From assembly GCA_964360995.1 (NCBI GenBank), contig CAYHYZ010000029.1, positions 1 to 6,985 on the forward strand: a DNA stretch of 6,985 nt. The letters run 5' to 3'. The translations under genes and the position numbers were made by a program. How positions within the stretch are numbered: the first letter of the stretch is position 1; every line of letters starts with the position of its first letter. This DNA is from CAYHBS01 sp964360995 (GTDB lineage Bacteria; Patescibacteriota; Minisyncoccia; Ryanbacterales; HO2-45-13). The notes beneath the pieces are model-generated. The model saw nothing but the letters and a program-made list of their open reading frames with translations, searched no databases and had not been told where the DNA came from. This document shows positions 1-5,022 of the stretch, one piece after another.

Positions 1-799
1 GGAGTCTTCTGGTAAAACCACACTTGCGCTCCATATTATTCGTGAAGCGCAAAAGGCAGGAGGCGTGTGTGCGTTTATTGATGCCGAACATGCGCTTGAT
101 CCCGATTGGGCAAAACGACTCGGAGTGAATATCGACGAGCTCTTAATCTCACAACCAGACACCGGAGAGCAGGCGCTTGAAATTACCGAATCCCTGGTGC
201 GCTCGGGGGAGGTTGCAGTCATCGTCATCGACTCTGTGGCCGCACTCACGCCACAGGCCGAAATTGAGGGCGAAATGGGGCAGTCTCATATCGGTCTTCA
301 GGCGCGCCTCATGAGTCAGGCACTGCGAAAACTCACCGCTATTGTTTCGCGCACACACACGCTTGTCATCTTTATTAATCAGATCCGTATGCAAATAGGT
401 GTGATGTTTGGGAACCCCGAAACTACACCCGGAGGAAAAGCGCTCAAGTTTTATGCATCCGTGCGCATTGATATTCGTCGCATCGCGCAAATCAAAAAAG
501 GTGAAGGAGTTATTGGGAATAGGGTGCGGGCGAAAGTGGTCAAAAACAAAGTCGCCCCACCATTTCGTGTAGCAGAATTTGATCTGTTATTTGAAGAAGG
601 CATTTCGTATGAGGGAGACCTTATCAATATTGGACTCAAGCATAATGTGGTAGCAAAAAATGGCTCAACATATTCATTTGGAGATCAAAAGTTGGGAGTA
701 GGGTACGACGCAGCAAGGCAGTTTCTCAAAGAGAATAAAGCGATCCGTAACGCCATCGCAAAAGAATTAAAGAAAGCGATGGAAACAAAAGAAGAGTAA
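1..799 (+). CDS. recA: RecA recombinase, 5' end cut off by the window
   Basis: RecA forms ATP-dependent filaments on single-stranded DNA, drives strand exchange in recombinational repair, and in many bacteria stimulates LexA self-cleavage. The reading frame enters at base 2 inside the Walker A motif (ESSGKTT, matching GPESSGKTT of E. coli), so about 67 N-terminal residues lie outside; 265 residues remain. Visible in order are the AEHALDP segment carrying the catalytic Glu, the Walker B-like strand VIVIDSVAAL, loop L1 (EIEGEMGQSH), the FINQIRM strand, and loop L2 with FGNPETTPGGKALKF. The C-terminal domain ends in a Lys/Glu-rich helix (KELKKAMETKEE); the longer acidic tail of E. coli RecA is missing. 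No intein interrupts the conserved core. The GTG at base 65 is internal and not a start. The stop codon TAA overlaps the first base of the terminator stem downstream. Identification is certain; the extent of the N-terminus cannot be judged. Confidence 0.98.
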   Translation, partial: ESSGKTTLALHIIREAQKAGGVCAFIDAEHALDPDWAKRLGVNIDELLISQPDTGEQALEITESLVRSGEVAVIVIDSVAALTPQAEIEGEMGQSHIGLQARLMSQALRKLTAIVSRTHTLVIFINQIRMQIGVMFGNPETTPGGKALKFYASVRIDIRRIAQIKKGEGVIGNRVRAKVVKNKVAPPFRVAEFDLLFEEGISYEGDLINIGLKHNVVAKNGSTYSFGDQKLGVGYDAARQFLKENKAIRNAIAKELKKAMETKEE

Positions 800-848
800 A
801 TCAAAAAATCTCCGCTCCGCCGGTTGGCGGAGCGGAGATTTTTTGATT
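799..848. terminator. Bidirectional intrinsic terminator between recA and rpsR
   Basis: A perfect 23-bp inverted repeat has arms at 799-821 and 826-848 and a 4-base GGTT loop. The inner 12 bp (810-821 with 826-837) are GC-rich, and six A then six T bases lie at 803-808 and 839-844. Either strand therefore reads as a GC-rich hairpin followed by a U-run. It lies between the convergent recA (+) and rpsF-ssb-rpsR (-) units, starts on the last base of the recA stop codon, and ends 9 bases short of the rpsR stop. Confidence 0.93.
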
Positions 849-857
849 GAACGCGTA

Positions 858-1064
858 TTATCGAATGGTGAACGATACGAGGCCCATGTAACGTGAACGC
901 TTGATGGCGGTTGAAAGCATACGTTGATGCTTTGCACACGCGCCGGTGCGCTTTTTAGGTACCATGCGCGCCTGCGGATTCATGAACTTACGAAGGAGTT
1001 CTGAATTTTTGTAGTCGATAATTTGGGTATTGGTCGTGCAGAAATAACACTGCTTCGCCTGCAT
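858..1064 (-). CDS. rpsR: Small-subunit ribosomal protein bS18, zinc-type
   Basis: S18 binds the 30S platform as a partner of S6. The 68-residue product opens MQAKQCYFC and carries the family signature around DYKNSELLRKF, then GACAKHQRMLSTAIKRSRYMGL, ending with the usual basic C-terminus. Cys6, Cys9, Cys43 and His46 form a Cx2C...Cx2H set, as in the zinc-binding (C+) form of S18; E. coli S18 lacks it. The start is the ATG at 1064, 10 bases after the ssb stop, chosen because it gives the usual S18 N-terminus. An in-frame ATG at 1106 would add 14 residues overlapping ssb with no recognisable homology. No Shine-Dalgarno sequence precedes 1064, so translation may depend on ribosomes finishing ssb. 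It is the last gene of rpsF-ssb-rpsR; rplI, which often follows in other bacteria, is absent here. Confidence 0.95.
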   Translation of the reverse strand: MQAKQCYFCTTNTQIIDYKNSELLRKFMNPQARMVPKKRTGACAKHQRMLSTAIKRSRYMGLVSFTIR

Positions 1065-1074
1065 CGTTTTGACG

Positions 1075-1518
1075 TTAGAACGGTATGTCGTCTGGGTTGA
1101 TTTCATCTGCTGGGTATTCGACCGTTTGTAATTCTTCTTGTGGAGGTGGTGTTGCGGGGGTCGAAGGAGCGCTACTCGCGGACTCTCCGGTGCCACGTGG
1201 GCCTAACTGCAATCCTTCCGCCACTATTTCTGTCTTAAACTTTTTCTGTCCGTCCTTATCTTGCCATGACCGCGTTTGTATTCGTCCCTCAATGAATGCA
1301 CTTTTGCCTTTTGTAAGATACTGATTCGCAATTTCTGCGAGTCTGCCAAACATGACAATGTTGTGATATTCGACCTGAGTTTCGCGACCTCCCGTTTTGT
1401 TTTTCCACGTTCGATTGGTCGCCATACCAAATGTGGTCACGGGCTGACCAGAGGGGAGAGACTTCATTTCGGGATCTCTCGTAAGGTTTCCAAGCACAAA
1501 TACTTTATTGAGGTTCAT
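1075..1518 (-). CDS. ssb: Single-stranded DNA-binding protein
   Basis: SSB coats single-stranded DNA in replication, repair and recombination and recruits partner enzymes through its C-terminal tip. The 147-residue product has one OB fold at about residues 1-108: it opens MNLNKVFVLGNLTRDPE, with the family motifs VEYHNIVMFGRLAE and GKSAFIEGRIQTRSW. Trp38 and Trp85 sit near the positions of DNA-stacking Trp40 and Trp88 in E. coli SSB. A Pro/Ser/Thr/Gln-rich linker (about 109-135) leads to the acidic tip, ending NPDDIPF and equivalent to DDDIPF. Both key parts are thus intact. It lies between rpsF and rpsR in the order common in bacteria, starting 11 bases after the rpsF stop. No Shine-Dalgarno sequence is seen in that gap, so coupling to rpsF translation is likely. 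It probably acts together with the neighbouring RecA, although recA is a convergent, separate unit. Confidence 0.97.
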   Translation of the reverse strand: MNLNKVFVLGNLTRDPEMKSLPSGQPVTTFGMATNRTWKNKTGGRETQVEYHNIVMFGRLAEIANQYLTKGKSAFIEGRIQTRSWQDKDGQKKFKTEIVAEGLQLGPRGTGESASSAPSTPATPPPQEELQTVEYPADEINPDDIPF

Positions 1519-1529
1519 GGAATGTGCGG

Positions 1530-1946
1530 TTAATCTTTGAGGATTTCTTCAAGTTGCTTATCGAGTGCCGCGACGTCTGTCGACATTGCCTCCTCTTTGC
1601 GAGGCGTATACGTCGCTGTAGGAGTGCGATGCATGGTTTGTAATTGTGGGCGTTGCCACTTTACGATCATATATCTCAGTACTTCCTTTCTTGTGTCCAT
1701 CGCTTCTTCAATGATTGCCACGTTACTTGGCGCAGTTGTGAAGCGGATGGCTCCAAAATATGCTTCGATTCCTCCTCCGATCTCGTATCCGAGGCGACGC
1801 TTCATAGGAGCGTCGGTGGAATCGATTGTTCCTCCATTATTTGTGAGCACGTCCCGAAGTTCGTCTCCCGCAATCGCAGCGTCCTCAGGCGTGCGCGCAG
1901 GACCCAACAAATAGGACAACTCATAATACACTACATCTTTATCCAT
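1530..1946 (-). CDS. rpsF: Small-subunit ribosomal protein bS6
   Basis: S6 binds the 30S platform as a heterodimer with S18. The 138-residue product begins MDKDVVYYELSYLL and has the ferredoxin-like S6 pattern: first strand at about 5-12, helix (about 19-36), RRLGYEI strand (about 51-57), AYFGAIRFT strand, helix SNVAIIEEAM, and last strand EVLRYMIVKW. A C-terminal extension of about 40 residues follows, with a Thr/Pro/Arg linker and an acidic amphipathic helix ending ALDKQLEEILKD. E. coli S6 also has a tail but a different acidic one. I chose the ATG at 1946 because homology begins there. A TTG at 1982 would add 12 residues without S6 character and would coincide with the -35 element. The -10 element ends 7 bases before this ATG, so the mRNA probably starts at the start codon. 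It is the first gene of rpsF-ssb-rpsR. Confidence 0.93.
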   Translation of the reverse strand: MDKDVVYYELSYLLGPARTPEDAAIAGDELRDVLTNNGGTIDSTDAPMKRRLGYEIGGGIEAYFGAIRFTTAPSNVAIIEEAMDTRKEVLRYMIVKWQRPQLQTMHRTPTATYTPRKEEAMSTDVAALDKQLEEILKD

Positions 1947-1953
1947 GGATGAC

Positions 1954-1982
1954 AGCGTACCATTTGAGGGGTGAAAGGTCAA
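1954..1982 (-). promoter_or_regulatory. Predicted promoter of rpsF-ssb-rpsR, leaderless geometry
   Basis: On the minus strand a TTGACC -35 element (1982-1977) and a TACGCT -10 element (1959-1954) are 17 bases apart, with an extended -10 TG at 1962-1961. Seven bases later comes the rpsF ATG at 1946, so the expected transcription start is the A of the start codon. The -10 matches consensus at only 3 of 6 positions; the -35, spacing and extended TG support it. Confidence 0.6.
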
Positions 1983-2010
1983 TCAGGCGAACGCTGATGG
2001 GGCATTTTCT

Positions 2011-2051
2011 CAAAATAAAAAAGCCGTCAATTTGGAAGAAATTGACGGCTT
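2011..2051 (-). terminator. Intrinsic terminator of the two-helix membrane protein gene
   Basis: A 13-bp perfect stem (2021-2033 with 2039-2051) has a 5-base loop. On the minus strand it is followed by TTTTTATTTTG. It begins 3 bases after the TAA of the membrane protein gene and ends before the rpsF promoter, so it separates two minus-strand units. The plus strand has no T-run after the stem, so it should act in one direction only. Confidence 0.9.
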
Positions 2052-2054
2052 ACG

Positions 2055-2396
2055 TTATGATTGCCGTGGCAGATTAGAACCGTACCTGGATCGCCTCCAC
2101 TTTGCTTGTCGAATGTATTCTTCGACGAAACGGCCAAACATGTAAGCAAGAAATAGAATGCCCACTCCGGCAAGCGCTCCAATCCCGAACAGTAGCAGTG
2201 TTTGCGTGCTTGGATTGCCAAAGAACTGTTGAACTGGTTTCGATACCGCTATTATGTTGATGCCGCTGGCCACATACTGGGCAAAGAGCGCCAATATGCC
2301 TGCTATAAACGAAAGGATAGCAATAAAGAGAATGAAAGATGGTATTCCTATGAATAAAGCTTTCAAGAAACTCCATCTAGGATACTCTGTGCTCAT
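2055..2396 (-). CDS. Uncharacterised two-helix membrane protein
   Basis: I do not recognise this 113-residue protein. Two hydrophobic segments are clear: about residues 13-43 (rich in Ile, Phe, Leu and Ala, with Gly17 and Pro19) and about 67-88 (Gly-rich, GIGALAGVGILFL). The loop between them is polar and short (about 44-66). The N-terminus has Arg7 and Lys12, and the C-terminal tail is strongly basic (KWRRSRYG), so by the positive-inside rule a hairpin with both ends in the cytoplasm is expected. There is no signal-peptidase site, Cys lipobox or catalytic motif. The start at ATG 2396 is well supported: GGGAGG at 2411-2406 lies 9 bases upstream, behind a strong promoter. It is a single-gene unit with its own terminator, divergent from the sugar-phosphate mutase. 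The expression signals make it a real gene; its role is unknown. Confidence 0.85.
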   Translation of the reverse strand: MSTEYPRWSFLKALFIGIPSFILFIAILSFIAGILALFAQYVASGINIIAVSKPVQQFFGNPSTQTLLLFGIGALAGVGILFLAYMFGRFVEEYIRQAKWRRSRYGSNLPRQS

Positions 2397-2405
2397 TGAT
2401 GATGT

Positions 2406-2451
2406 CCTCCCATTTCTTTAAGTACTATACACAGCTCCATAAGCGTGTCAA
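2406..2451 (-). promoter_or_regulatory. Strong promoter and ribosome binding site of the membrane protein gene
   Basis: The minus strand has a consensus TTGACA -35 (2451-2446), a 16-base spacer and a TATAGT -10 (2429-2424, 5 of 6 matches). Transcription should start near 2417, giving a leader of about 20 bases that contains GGGAGG (2411-2406), 9 bases before the ATG. This is the best promoter and the only strong Shine-Dalgarno sequence in the window. Confidence 0.8.
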
Positions 2452-2455
2452 AACC

Positions 2456-2484
2456 TTATGCATCGGACATTCGTTTGATACAAT
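2456..2484 (+). promoter_or_regulatory. Predicted promoter of the sugar-phosphate mutase gene
   Basis: A TACAAT -10 element (2479-2484, 5 of 6 matches) directly abuts the ATG at 2485 and lies 6 bases before a second in-frame ATG at 2491. The -35 region at 17-base spacing is TTATGC (2456-2461), a poor match. The expected transcription start falls at about 2490-2492, on the second ATG, which suggests a leaderless message. The -35 lies only 4 bases from that of the divergent membrane protein promoter. Confidence 0.6.
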
Positions 2485-3849
2485 ATGGATATGATCGCTC
2501 CCACAGCGTTTCGTGCGTATGATGTCCGCGGCAAAGTGCCAGCGGATTTTGATGCGAAAGGCGCCTATACGCTTGGACGTGCCGTGGGGGTGTATTTAAA
2601 AAATGGGCATCTTTCAACAAAAGAAGCCTCGGTGCTTGTGCACCGTGATGCGCGAATGCATTCTGAGGAGCTGTCCCAATTTCTCATTGAAGGGTTGCTC
2701 GCCGAGGGTATTCATGTGATTAATGGTGGGCTTGCAACAACGCCAATGCATGTGTTTGCGCTCAATCAATGTGCGGCGGATGCAGGAGTGATGGTTACCG
2801 CGTCGCACAATCCTCCCGAGTATCACGGATTTAAAATTTCATCTGCACGCGGAGTGCCTATTGGGAGCACGTCAGGACTAGAAGAAATTCAAGCGATCGC
2901 GTCGCGCAATGTGTTTGCAGACGGAGCGCTTGGCACACAATCAGTACAAGATTTTAGGGATGCATACATTGCGTTTCTTTCCGAGGCGAACACTTCGACC
3001 ACTGCATCAAAAAAGCGAATTGTGTTTGATGTGGGAAACGGCATGACCGCATTGGTATTACGCGATCTTGCAGAGAAACTTCCCATTGATGCCATTTTTA
3101 TGTACGACGCAATTGATATGGTGAGTCCGGCACACGCGGCAAACCCCCATGATCCGGGCACGCTGACCGAACTACGCGCTCGCGTGAAAAGCGAAAAAGC
3201 GAACCTTGGCATTGCATTCGACGGCGACGGCGATCGTATCGGTGTAATCGACGAGCAAGGGAATATTATGCGCTCTGACATTCTCGGCGCTTGGATTGCA
3301 GATATGGAATTACAAAAAATACCTCACGCTGCTGTCGTGCATGATGTTTCGTGTACGCACGGTGTGCGTGATGTAGTTGCGCGCCATCACGGTCGCGCGG
3401 TACGTGAGCGCGTGGGGCATTCGTTTATGAAGCGGGCAATGCGCGTGAGTGACGCGGTGCTTGGCATCGAAGCGTCCGGGCACTTTTATTGGAAAGATTT
3501 TTTCTATTCGGACGGAGCATTGTTTACGTTTATTCGAATGCTCGAATATCTCGAGATTGACGCGCGACCACTCAGTACGATTCTTGTTGCGTATCAGACG
3601 TATACGTCCTCCGGAGAAATAGCGATTCCTCTCAGTACCAAGGAGATGCAACTCGAAGAACTTGCGCACGCATACTCCACCGCAGAGAAAATTGATTGGC
3701 TCGACGGACTTACTATTGAATACGCAGACTGGTGGGCAAATATCCGCTTTTCCAATACCGAGCCAGTATTGCGGATTGTTATTGAGGCGCATGACGAAAC
3801 AACGCTGTCTCGTGAGAAACAGCAGTTACTGAAAGCACTCGGTGTTTAA
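2485..3849 (+). CDS. Phosphomannomutase/phosphoglucomutase (alpha-D-phosphohexomutase family)
   Basis: This enzyme interconverts hexose 6-phosphate and hexose 1-phosphate in the cytoplasm, supplying GDP-mannose or UDP-glucose type precursors for polysaccharides and glycosylation. The 454-residue length and all four domain signatures fit the ManB/AlgC group: AYDVRG at 11-16, the phosphoserine loop TASHNP with Ser107, metal-binding DGDGDR at 246-251, a VGHSFMK loop at 310-316, the sugar-recognition loop EASGH at 329-333 (GEMSGH-like), and the phosphate-binding loop RFSNTEP at 421-427. Nothing catalytic is missing. Mannose versus glucose preference cannot be read from these motifs; a phosphoglucosamine mutase is less likely given the EASGH loop. 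The ATG at 2485 touches the -10 element, so the ATG at 2491 (product starting MIAPTAF, two residues shorter) may be the true start. The 3' end overlaps trpS by 4 bases, tail to tail. Confidence 0.93.
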   Translation: MDMIAPTAFRAYDVRGKVPADFDAKGAYTLGRAVGVYLKNGHLSTKEASVLVHRDARMHSEELSQFLIEGLLAEGIHVINGGLATTPMHVFALNQCAADAGVMVTASHNPPEYHGFKISSARGVPIGSTSGLEEIQAIASRNVFADGALGTQSVQDFRDAYIAFLSEANTSTTASKKRIVFDVGNGMTALVLRDLAEKLPIDAIFMYDAIDMVSPAHAANPHDPGTLTELRARVKSEKANLGIAFDGDGDRIGVIDEQGNIMRSDILGAWIADMELQKIPHAAVVHDVSCTHGVRDVVARHHGRAVRERVGHSFMKRAMRVSDAVLGIEASGHFYWKDFFYSDGALFTFIRMLEYLEIDARPLSTILVAYQTYTSSGEIAIPLSTKEMQLEELAHAYSTAEKIDWLDGLTIEYADWWANIRFSNTEPVLRIVIEAHDETTLSREKQQLLKALGV

Positions 3850-4871
3850 CGTTTGGTGAACGAAGGGAGAAGACCCATATGTTCGCGCATGATTGCGGCA
3901 GTACGCGAAGCGGTAGCTCGCGCCTTCTTATCTCCATCTGCAAGGATGCGGCGCATTACCGTTTTTGATTTCATGAGTTCAGCGTATTTCTTCTGTCCGG
4001 GAGTGAGAAACTTAATTACGGTGTCTGCAAATTCTTCCTTAAATTCCCGATAACCTTTCCCGTTGTACCTGCGTTCAATCGATGCGATGTCAGAGCCGGT
4101 CATCAACTGCATAATGCGAATCAAATTTGAAATACCCGGGCGCGTATCGGGACTAAATTGAATAGTTGCCTCAGAATCCGTCACTGCGCTTGCGACTTTC
4201 TTTTTGATATCTTCGGGGCTGTCGAGAAGGCCAATGTAGTGCTTCTCTCCGTGTGACTTTGACATCTTCTTTGTTGGATCAGAAAGAGAGAATATTTTCT
4301 CTCCTTCCGATAGTAGCGTCTTTGGTTCTTTCAAATTTGCGTTAAAACGAGAATTAAATCTGCGTGTAATGTCACGAGCGAATTCTATATGTGGAGCCTG
4401 ATCTTTCCCGACTGGCACCACGTCTGTTTGATAGAGAAGAATATCTGCGGCTTGCAACACCGGATACGTCAGGAGTCCAAGTGTGCGGTTATTTGGGTGC
4501 TCGGAAAGCATTTCTTTGTACACTGGATTGAGCTCCACGAGAGAAAGTGGAGTAATCATTGAAAGCATAGTACTCACCTCTGCATGTTCCTGAATATGTG
4601 ATTGTACAAAGAGTGTAGAGTGTTTGGGATTGAGTCCGAACGCAACGTACATTGCCGCGGTTGATATCGTGCGCTCCGCAAGCGATGCATTTTCGTCTGT
4701 GGTGGTGAGTGCATGTAAATCCGCAACCATCACAAATGGTTTATATGTATGCTCCAAATCGACTACCTGTTTGAGCGAGCCGAAATAATTGCCAATATGA
4801 AGGGTACCGGTGGGGCGAAGTCCGGTAAGGAGCGTGGGAGTGTGAGATTTCTTTGGCATAGTGCTTCTCAT
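3846..4871 (-). CDS. trpS: Tryptophan-tRNA ligase (TrpRS)
   Basis: TrpRS, a class I synthetase, activates tryptophan with ATP and charges tRNA-Trp. The 341-residue product has the class I signature as TLHIGN (HIGH motif, residues 23-28) after the GLRPTG loop, and KMSKS at 202-206. Between them lie the typical MVADLHALT, FVQSHIQEHAE, LQAADILLYQTD and VPVGKDQAPHIEFARDI segments. The helical C-terminal domain ends in the usual basic helix (RATASRTAAIMREHMGL). The length fits bacterial TrpRS (about 330-340). Two starts are possible: ATG 4871, and ATG 4859, which gives a product beginning MPKKSHT and has a weak AGAAG 4 bases upstream; the second is closer to usual homologue N-termini. A separate unit, it has a weak upstream promoter and converges on the sugar-phosphate mutase gene, overlapping it by 4 bases with no terminator between. 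Confidence 0.97.
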   Translation of the reverse strand: MRSTMPKKSHTPTLLTGLRPTGTLHIGNYFGSLKQVVDLEHTYKPFVMVADLHALTTTDENASLAERTISTAAMYVAFGLNPKHSTLFVQSHIQEHAEVSTMLSMITPLSLVELNPVYKEMLSEHPNNRTLGLLTYPVLQAADILLYQTDVVPVGKDQAPHIEFARDITRRFNSRFNANLKEPKTLLSEGEKIFSLSDPTKKMSKSHGEKHYIGLLDSPEDIKKKVASAVTDSEATIQFSPDTRPGISNLIRIMQLMTGSDIASIERRYNGKGYREFKEEFADTVIKFLTPGQKKYAELMKSKTVMRRILADGDKKARATASRTAAIMREHMGLLPSFTKR

Positions 4872-4872
4872 T

Positions 4873-4944
4873 AAACCACAAAATCAAGAAAATATTAAAT
4901 CACAATAACAATAAATCAATAAAACATGAAATCAGGAGCAAAAG
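4873..4944. repeat. A-rich degenerate tandem repeat, 8/16-bp period
   Basis: Nine consecutive 8-base units on the plus strand start mostly with AAA. The hexamer AAATCA recurs at 4881, 4897, 4913 and 4929, exactly 16 bases apart, with intervening units such as AAAATATT, ATAACAAT and AAAACATG. It fills the gap between the trpS start and the rnj terminator hairpin and contains the putative trpS promoter. Its origin and role are unknown. Confidence 0.6.
4892..4919 (-). promoter_or_regulatory. Possible trpS promoter
   Basis: On the minus strand TTGATT (4919-4914) and TAATAT (4897-4892) are 16 bases apart, each matching consensus at 4 of 6 positions. Transcription would start near 4885, 14 bases before the first trpS ATG. 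The whole segment is AT-rich repeat sequence, so chance matches are likely; no T-box leader or antiterminator structure is visible. Confidence 0.35.
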
Positions 4945-4973
4945 AACAGCCCCACGCTCGTGGGGCTGTTCTT
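4939..4973 (-). terminator. Intrinsic terminator of the RNase J gene
   Basis: A GC-rich inverted repeat has arms at 4942-4956 and 4959-4973 (AGAACAGCCCCACG and its complement), leaving a realistic tetraloop when the last pair opens. On the minus strand it is followed by CTTTTGC, a modest T-run. It lies about 50 bases past the rnj stop codon and upstream of trpS, so it separates the two genes. On the plus strand the following sequence is TTCTTATCTTG, a weaker signal. Confidence 0.8.
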
Positions 4974-5016
4974 ATCTTGAATTCTTGTGATCTTGTGTTC
5001 TCGTGTTTTAATGTTT
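4969..5016. repeat. Second period-8 repeat, opposite orientation
   Basis: Read on the minus strand just after the rnj stop, six 8-base units follow each other: AAACATTA, AAACACGA, GAACACAA, GATCACAA, GAATTCAA, GATAAGAA; the last runs into the terminator stem. They resemble the A-rich units on the other side of the hairpin (4873-4944) but lie on the opposite strand, so the whole intergenic region forms a large imperfect palindrome. Confidence 0.55.
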
Positions 5017-5022
5017 GGTGAT

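Noticed and set aside
65..70. GTG as a possible recA start
   Set aside because: The frame is open upstream and reads the Walker A motif ESSGKTT before it, so this is an internal Val codon.
1065..1196. N-terminal extension of S18 overlapping ssb
   Set aside because: The extra residues are just the shifted ssb tail frame; S18 homology starts near the ATG at 1064, and neither upstream start has a ribosome binding site.
1537..1914. Open frame of 125 codons on the plus strand with hydrophobic stretches
   Set aside because: It is fully inside rpsF on the opposite strand; the minus-strand S6 homology is clear.
1947..1982. TTG 1982 as the rpsF start
   Set aside because: It adds 12 residues without S6 similarity and overlaps the -35 element; the ATG at 1946 begins the conserved sequence.
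3310..3792. Open frame of 160 codons on the minus strand
   Set aside because: It is antisense to the mutase gene, which carries the EASGH and RFSNTEP motifs here; no homology, promoter or ribosome binding site supports it.
4860..4985. T-box or tryptophan attenuator leader for trpS
   Set aside because: The only strong hairpin (4942-4973) lies upstream of the likely promoter and fits as the rnj terminator; no T-box core sequence or Trp-codon leader peptide was seen.
4873..5016. CRISPR array
   Set aside because: The repeat period is 8 or 16 bases and degenerate; there are no repeats of 20 or more bases, no unique spacers and no cas genes.
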